From NCBI RefSeq assembly GCF_002967715.1, contig NZ_PUIA01000069.1, forward strand, positions 310,001 through 374,000: a stretch of 64,000 nt of DNA, given 5' to 3'. The position numbers and the translations under genes were made by a program. Under the pieces are notes generated by a model, which was given only the letters and a program-made list of their open reading frames with translations, made no database searches and was not told where the DNA came from. The stretch comes from Blastopirellula marina. Lineage in GTDB: Bacteria; Planctomycetota; Planctomycetia; Pirellulales; Pirellulaceae. This document shows, piece after piece, positions 61,536 through 64,000 of this stretch; the first letter of the stretch is position 1, and the number at the start of each line of letters is the position of its first letter.

Positions 61536-63065
61536 TTACTTCCGCGCCGCCACCGCTTCGATTTTACCACTTGAGACGCTGGAAATCTTAGGCTCATCAG
61601 ACTCGGCAGATTCCTCGCCAGCGATTTGATTCGAGGCTTCCTCTGCTGACTTAGGTGCCTTGAGCGACTCCAGGAACTTCAGAATGGCCACTTGCTCCTT
61701 CTCACTAAGCTGAGCGAAGTTCGCCCGGGAAACCATCGCTTCCCCTCCGTGCCATTCAATGGCAGCGCGAAGTGTTGTAGCTCGACCGTCGTGCATGAAG
61801 GGGGCTGAATCCGCAACGCCCCACAGCGGCGGCGTGCGGAATTCTTTGTAGTGGTTCTGTTCTTCGATGGAATAAAACTTACGTGTCTTTGTGCTGGAAG
61901 CGATATCCGCAATGGTGTTAGGCTCAGAACCGTAGTACTGGGGCATCGGGAATGAAATTTGGGTTTCCCCAGCCGTCACAACGGTTTGCTTAACGCGTTG
62001 GGCAGGCACCGGATCTTCGAACTCCGATCCCATGTCATGCAGTAAGAAGTCGGAGAATACATCGTTGAGCTGACCGACGTCTTTCACGTGACACTCGGCA
62101 CAACCAATCGCGTCAAACAGCACGGCTCCTTGATTCACGAAACTGCGTTCGTTGGGATCCTCTGGTATGACTTGCTCTGGGCGGGGGAGCGACCGGACAA
62201 AAGCCACCAACTGATCAGTTTGCTCTCTGGTGAGATCGATGCCTTTGTTCTGATAGTCTGGTTTCAAGGGGTCTTTCGATTGATTCATCTCTTGAACCTG
62301 CAGACCGACTTCCGCAGCACAAGCACCTTTGACAAAGAGATCAAGATCTTCCAACTGACCTCGCCAGCCGAAACGGCCTGTGAAGCGGCCCGAGACGCCG
62401 TTGTTACTTTGCTGCTGCTGCCGCGCGATTGCTTCGATTTCGCCATCGTCAATCAACGTATCGATCAGATGGGCCCCAAACAGTTGGGGAGGGTTTCGTT
62501 CGGCCAAAGCATATTGCATATCGTGATCGTGAATCACCAGCTTTAGTGGCAGCATCGTGATTTCGGAAATGCCGCGACGATTGAGCATTCTGCGAATCCG
62601 ACTGCGTGACTCAATGGTTTCATCCAGTGGCGTGGTTACCTTGTCATGCACTTCGGCGTACTCAGGCGTCGTGCTATAGCGGTGCAATAGAATACCGGTG
62701 AAATAGCGTCCCTGGGCATCGACGAATTCCGGATGCATATTCTTCAAGCGACTGAGGAACGTTTTAGCAGTCCGCACGGTGGGTTCGCCAGGTTCAGGGA
62801 CAATAGCCAGCATCTGGGCGTTGTGGTCTTTCGGGCCACTACCTCCCACGCCCCCCTGGGCATGACAAGCCACGCAGCTGGTCGCGTTGTACAAAGGTCC
62901 CAGTCCGTCTCCGTTGGGACTTAGCTTATCGTTCGGCTGCCACTGGTGAACAAATAGTTCGCGGCCGCGAGCCACCGTTTCGTCCGTGGGATCGAACTGA
63001 GCGAAGAGAGAGGGACTGATTGTAAGAAGAGCACCTAACGCGAGAAGCGACGTAACGCGAGCCAT
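61536..63065 (-). CDS. Secreted di-heme oxidoreductase (DUF1111/thiol oxidoreductase-like)
   Basis: A 509-residue protein, ATG 63065 with GGGA upstream; an ATG 21 bases earlier is possible. It has a signal segment (LALGALLTISPSLFA). Two CxxCH heme sites are seen, CVACH (about residue 66) and CAECH (about 328), with flanking cytochrome-c-like pieces: APFMHDGRATTLRAAIEWHG. The family is a periplasmic di-heme electron-transfer or peroxidase-like oxidoreductase. A second copy lies upstream on the same strand (63221-64000), so these two are tandem paralogues. Confidence 0.93.
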   Translation of the reverse strand: MARVTSLLALGALLTISPSLFAQFDPTDETVARGRELFVHQWQPNDKLSPNGDGLGPLYNATSCVACHAQGGVGGSGPKDHNAQMLAIVPEPGEPTVRTAKTFLSRLKNMHPEFVDAQGRYFTGILLHRYSTTPEYAEVHDKVTTPLDETIESRSRIRRMLNRRGISEITMLPLKLVIHDHDMQYALAERNPPQLFGAHLIDTLIDDGEIEAIARQQQQSNNGVSGRFTGRFGWRGQLEDLDLFVKGACAAEVGLQVQEMNQSKDPLKPDYQNKGIDLTREQTDQLVAFVRSLPRPEQVIPEDPNERSFVNQGAVLFDAIGCAECHVKDVGQLNDVFSDFLLHDMGSEFEDPVPAQRVKQTVVTAGETQISFPMPQYYGSEPNTIADIASSTKTRKFYSIEEQNHYKEFRTPPLWGVADSAPFMHDGRATTLRAAIEWHGGEAMVSRANFAQLSEKEQVAILKFLESLKAPKSAEEASNQIAGEESAESDEPKISSVSSGKIEAVAARK

Positions 63066-63220
63066 TTGAATTCCCTTTTCCAACAAAGCAATGGGGCAAC
63101 CTGAAGAGAGGGACTGCTTCCCCCCTTATGTATGCGATTGCTACTTTGCTTGCAATCATTTTGCACAGACAATCGTATGCAAAAATTTCACCGCATTACA
63201 TCAATGCCTTGCGATGGGAA

Positions 63221-64000
63221 TCAAAAGGATGGTGTGGGAATAAACGCCACGTCCTCGATCAATTCCCGAGGGGCTTCTTCGGCCGATTGTGGGGCTTTGA
63301 GCGTTTCGAGAAACTTGAGCAAGCTGAACTGTTTCTCTTCGCTCAACAACGAGAAGCGCCGGAACGACGAGTAAGCCTCTCCCCCGTGCCATTCAATCGC
63401 GGCTCGCAGCGTGGTTGCCCGGCCGTCGTGCATGTAGGGGGCCGAATCGGCAATTCCCCACAGCGGCGGCGTTTTGTATTCGGTGTGCTGTTCGGGACCG
63501 ACCTCCATCGTCTTGACAAGTTCGGTCGAGACAGGGCGACGAGTCATGCCGTGGTAACTGGTGATCACATCCATCCGTGCTCCTTCCGAGACATTCGTCA
63601 ACGGCTCGGCAGGGATAGGGTCTTCAAACTGGGTACCCATGTTATGGAGCAGGAAGTCCGAGTAGACGCCTGACACCCTACCAACGTCCGCCACATGACA
63701 CTCTGCGCAGCCGATCGCCGTAAACAGCTTGTTACCTTCGGCAATTGTTTCCAGTTCGAGGTGGTTATCCGGGAGAACCTGGCGCGGCATATCGAACGAA
63801 CGGACGTAGCGAATCAGATCGCCCACCTGCTGTTCACTTAAGTCGTTTCCTTTCAAGGAGTAATCTTGGCGAAGGGGATCCTTTGTTTGTTCAAACTCAT
63901 GAACCTGAAGGCCGATCTCCGTCGCACAGGCCCCTTTAACAAAGAGATCCAGGCTTCGCATCTGACCACGCCAACCAAACTTGCCGGCCATTCGGCCAGA
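63221..64000 (-). CDS. Second di-heme oxidoreductase (N-terminal part beyond window)
   Basis: The frame is open to the window edge, giving the last 259 residues. It aligns by eye to the C-terminal half of the neighbour: FGWRGQMRSLDLFVKGACAT, CAECHVADVG (second heme), APYMHDGRATTLRAAIEWHG. Only one heme site lies in view; the first is expected beyond the edge. The two copies differ in the tail, which here lacks the long acidic end of the first. Confidence 0.9.
   Translation of the reverse strand, partial: SGRMAGKFGWRGQMRSLDLFVKGACATEIGLQVHEFEQTKDPLRQDYSLKGNDLSEQQVGDLIRYVRSFDMPRQVLPDNHLELETIAEGNKLFTAIGCAECHVADVGRVSGVYSDFLLHNMGTQFEDPIPAEPLTNVSEGARMDVITSYHGMTRRPVSTELVKTMEVGPEQHTEYKTPPLWGIADSAPYMHDGRATTLRAAIEWHGGEAYSSFRRFSLLSEEKQFSLLKFLETLKAPQSAEEAPRELIEDVAFIPTPSF

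Overview
The window comes from a planctomycete chromosome, most likely a Pirellulales-type bacterium (Blastopirellula/Bremerella/Rhodopirellula relatives). This is inferred from family content. There is a DUF1559 pseudopilin-like protein with an H-X9-DG tail, next to a carboxypeptidase-regulatory-like lipoprotein. There are also two secreted sulfatases, PhoD, several PQQ-type beta-propellers, DUF1570, BBP7-like outer-membrane proteins, CxxCH di-heme oxidoreductases and a Tat-exported Gfo/Idh oxidoreductase. Coding strands are mixed, operons are short (2-4 genes), and no rRNA, tRNA, CRISPR array, transposase, integrase or phage gene was seen. It reads as ordinary chromosome with scattered palindromic repeats rather than as an island.

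Layout. 1-9.6 kb: envelope lipoproteins, the DUF1559 protein, a WD40-like secreted protein, a uracil-DNA-glycosylase-like protein with a zinc ribbon, an SGNH hydrolase, surE and a sulfatase. 9.6-17.4 kb: a TPR protein and a Nudix-like protein, then two csrA paralogues flanking a DegT-type aminotransferase and a large lipoprotein lipase, then a pair of small membrane proteins. 17.6-21.3 kb: housekeeping genes eno, ribE and rsmA. 21.4-24.5 kb: an exonuclease/endonuclease/phosphatase-family protein and PhoD. 24.7-29.2 kb: a 1113-residue fusion of fatty acyl-AMP ligase, acyl carrier and alpha-oxoamine synthase, followed by an aldo/keto reductase. 29.3-41.4 kb: outer-membrane, TraB-like and isomerase proteins, arfB, a UVR-motif protein, an orphan two-domain ABC permease, DUF1570 and two PQQ propellers. 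41.4-48.8 kb: nnrE, a DacZ-like diadenylate cyclase co-directional with a GNAT acetyltransferase, and an SPFH protein with a C-terminal domain. 48.9-56 kb: secreted and outer-membrane proteins, a MOSC fusion, and a sulfatase-esterase-carboxypeptidase cluster. 56-59.3 kb: an FHA/MinD-ParA-like/glutaminase gene string with small neighbours. 59.4-64 kb: an esterase, a GH71/99-like protein and tandem di-heme oxidoreductases, the last cut by the window end.

The most distinctive signals are regulatory and architectural. Both csrA genes carry an element with sigma-54 (-24/-12) spacing upstream, and csrA2 also has a cluster of TTGGCA/TGCCAA half-sites further upstream. csrA2 has a long acidic C-terminal tail. 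The FAAL-ACP-AOS fusion predicts a carrier-bound route from a fatty acid to an acylated alpha-oxoamine, a possible lipid precursor. The FHA-ParA-GlsA string and the nearby orphan FloA-N-terminal-like protein suggest an uncharacterised signalling or positioning module. The DegT-type gene has an ideal Shine-Dalgarno sequence placed before an ATC codon. All functional statements rest on motif recognition by eye; no database search was run.
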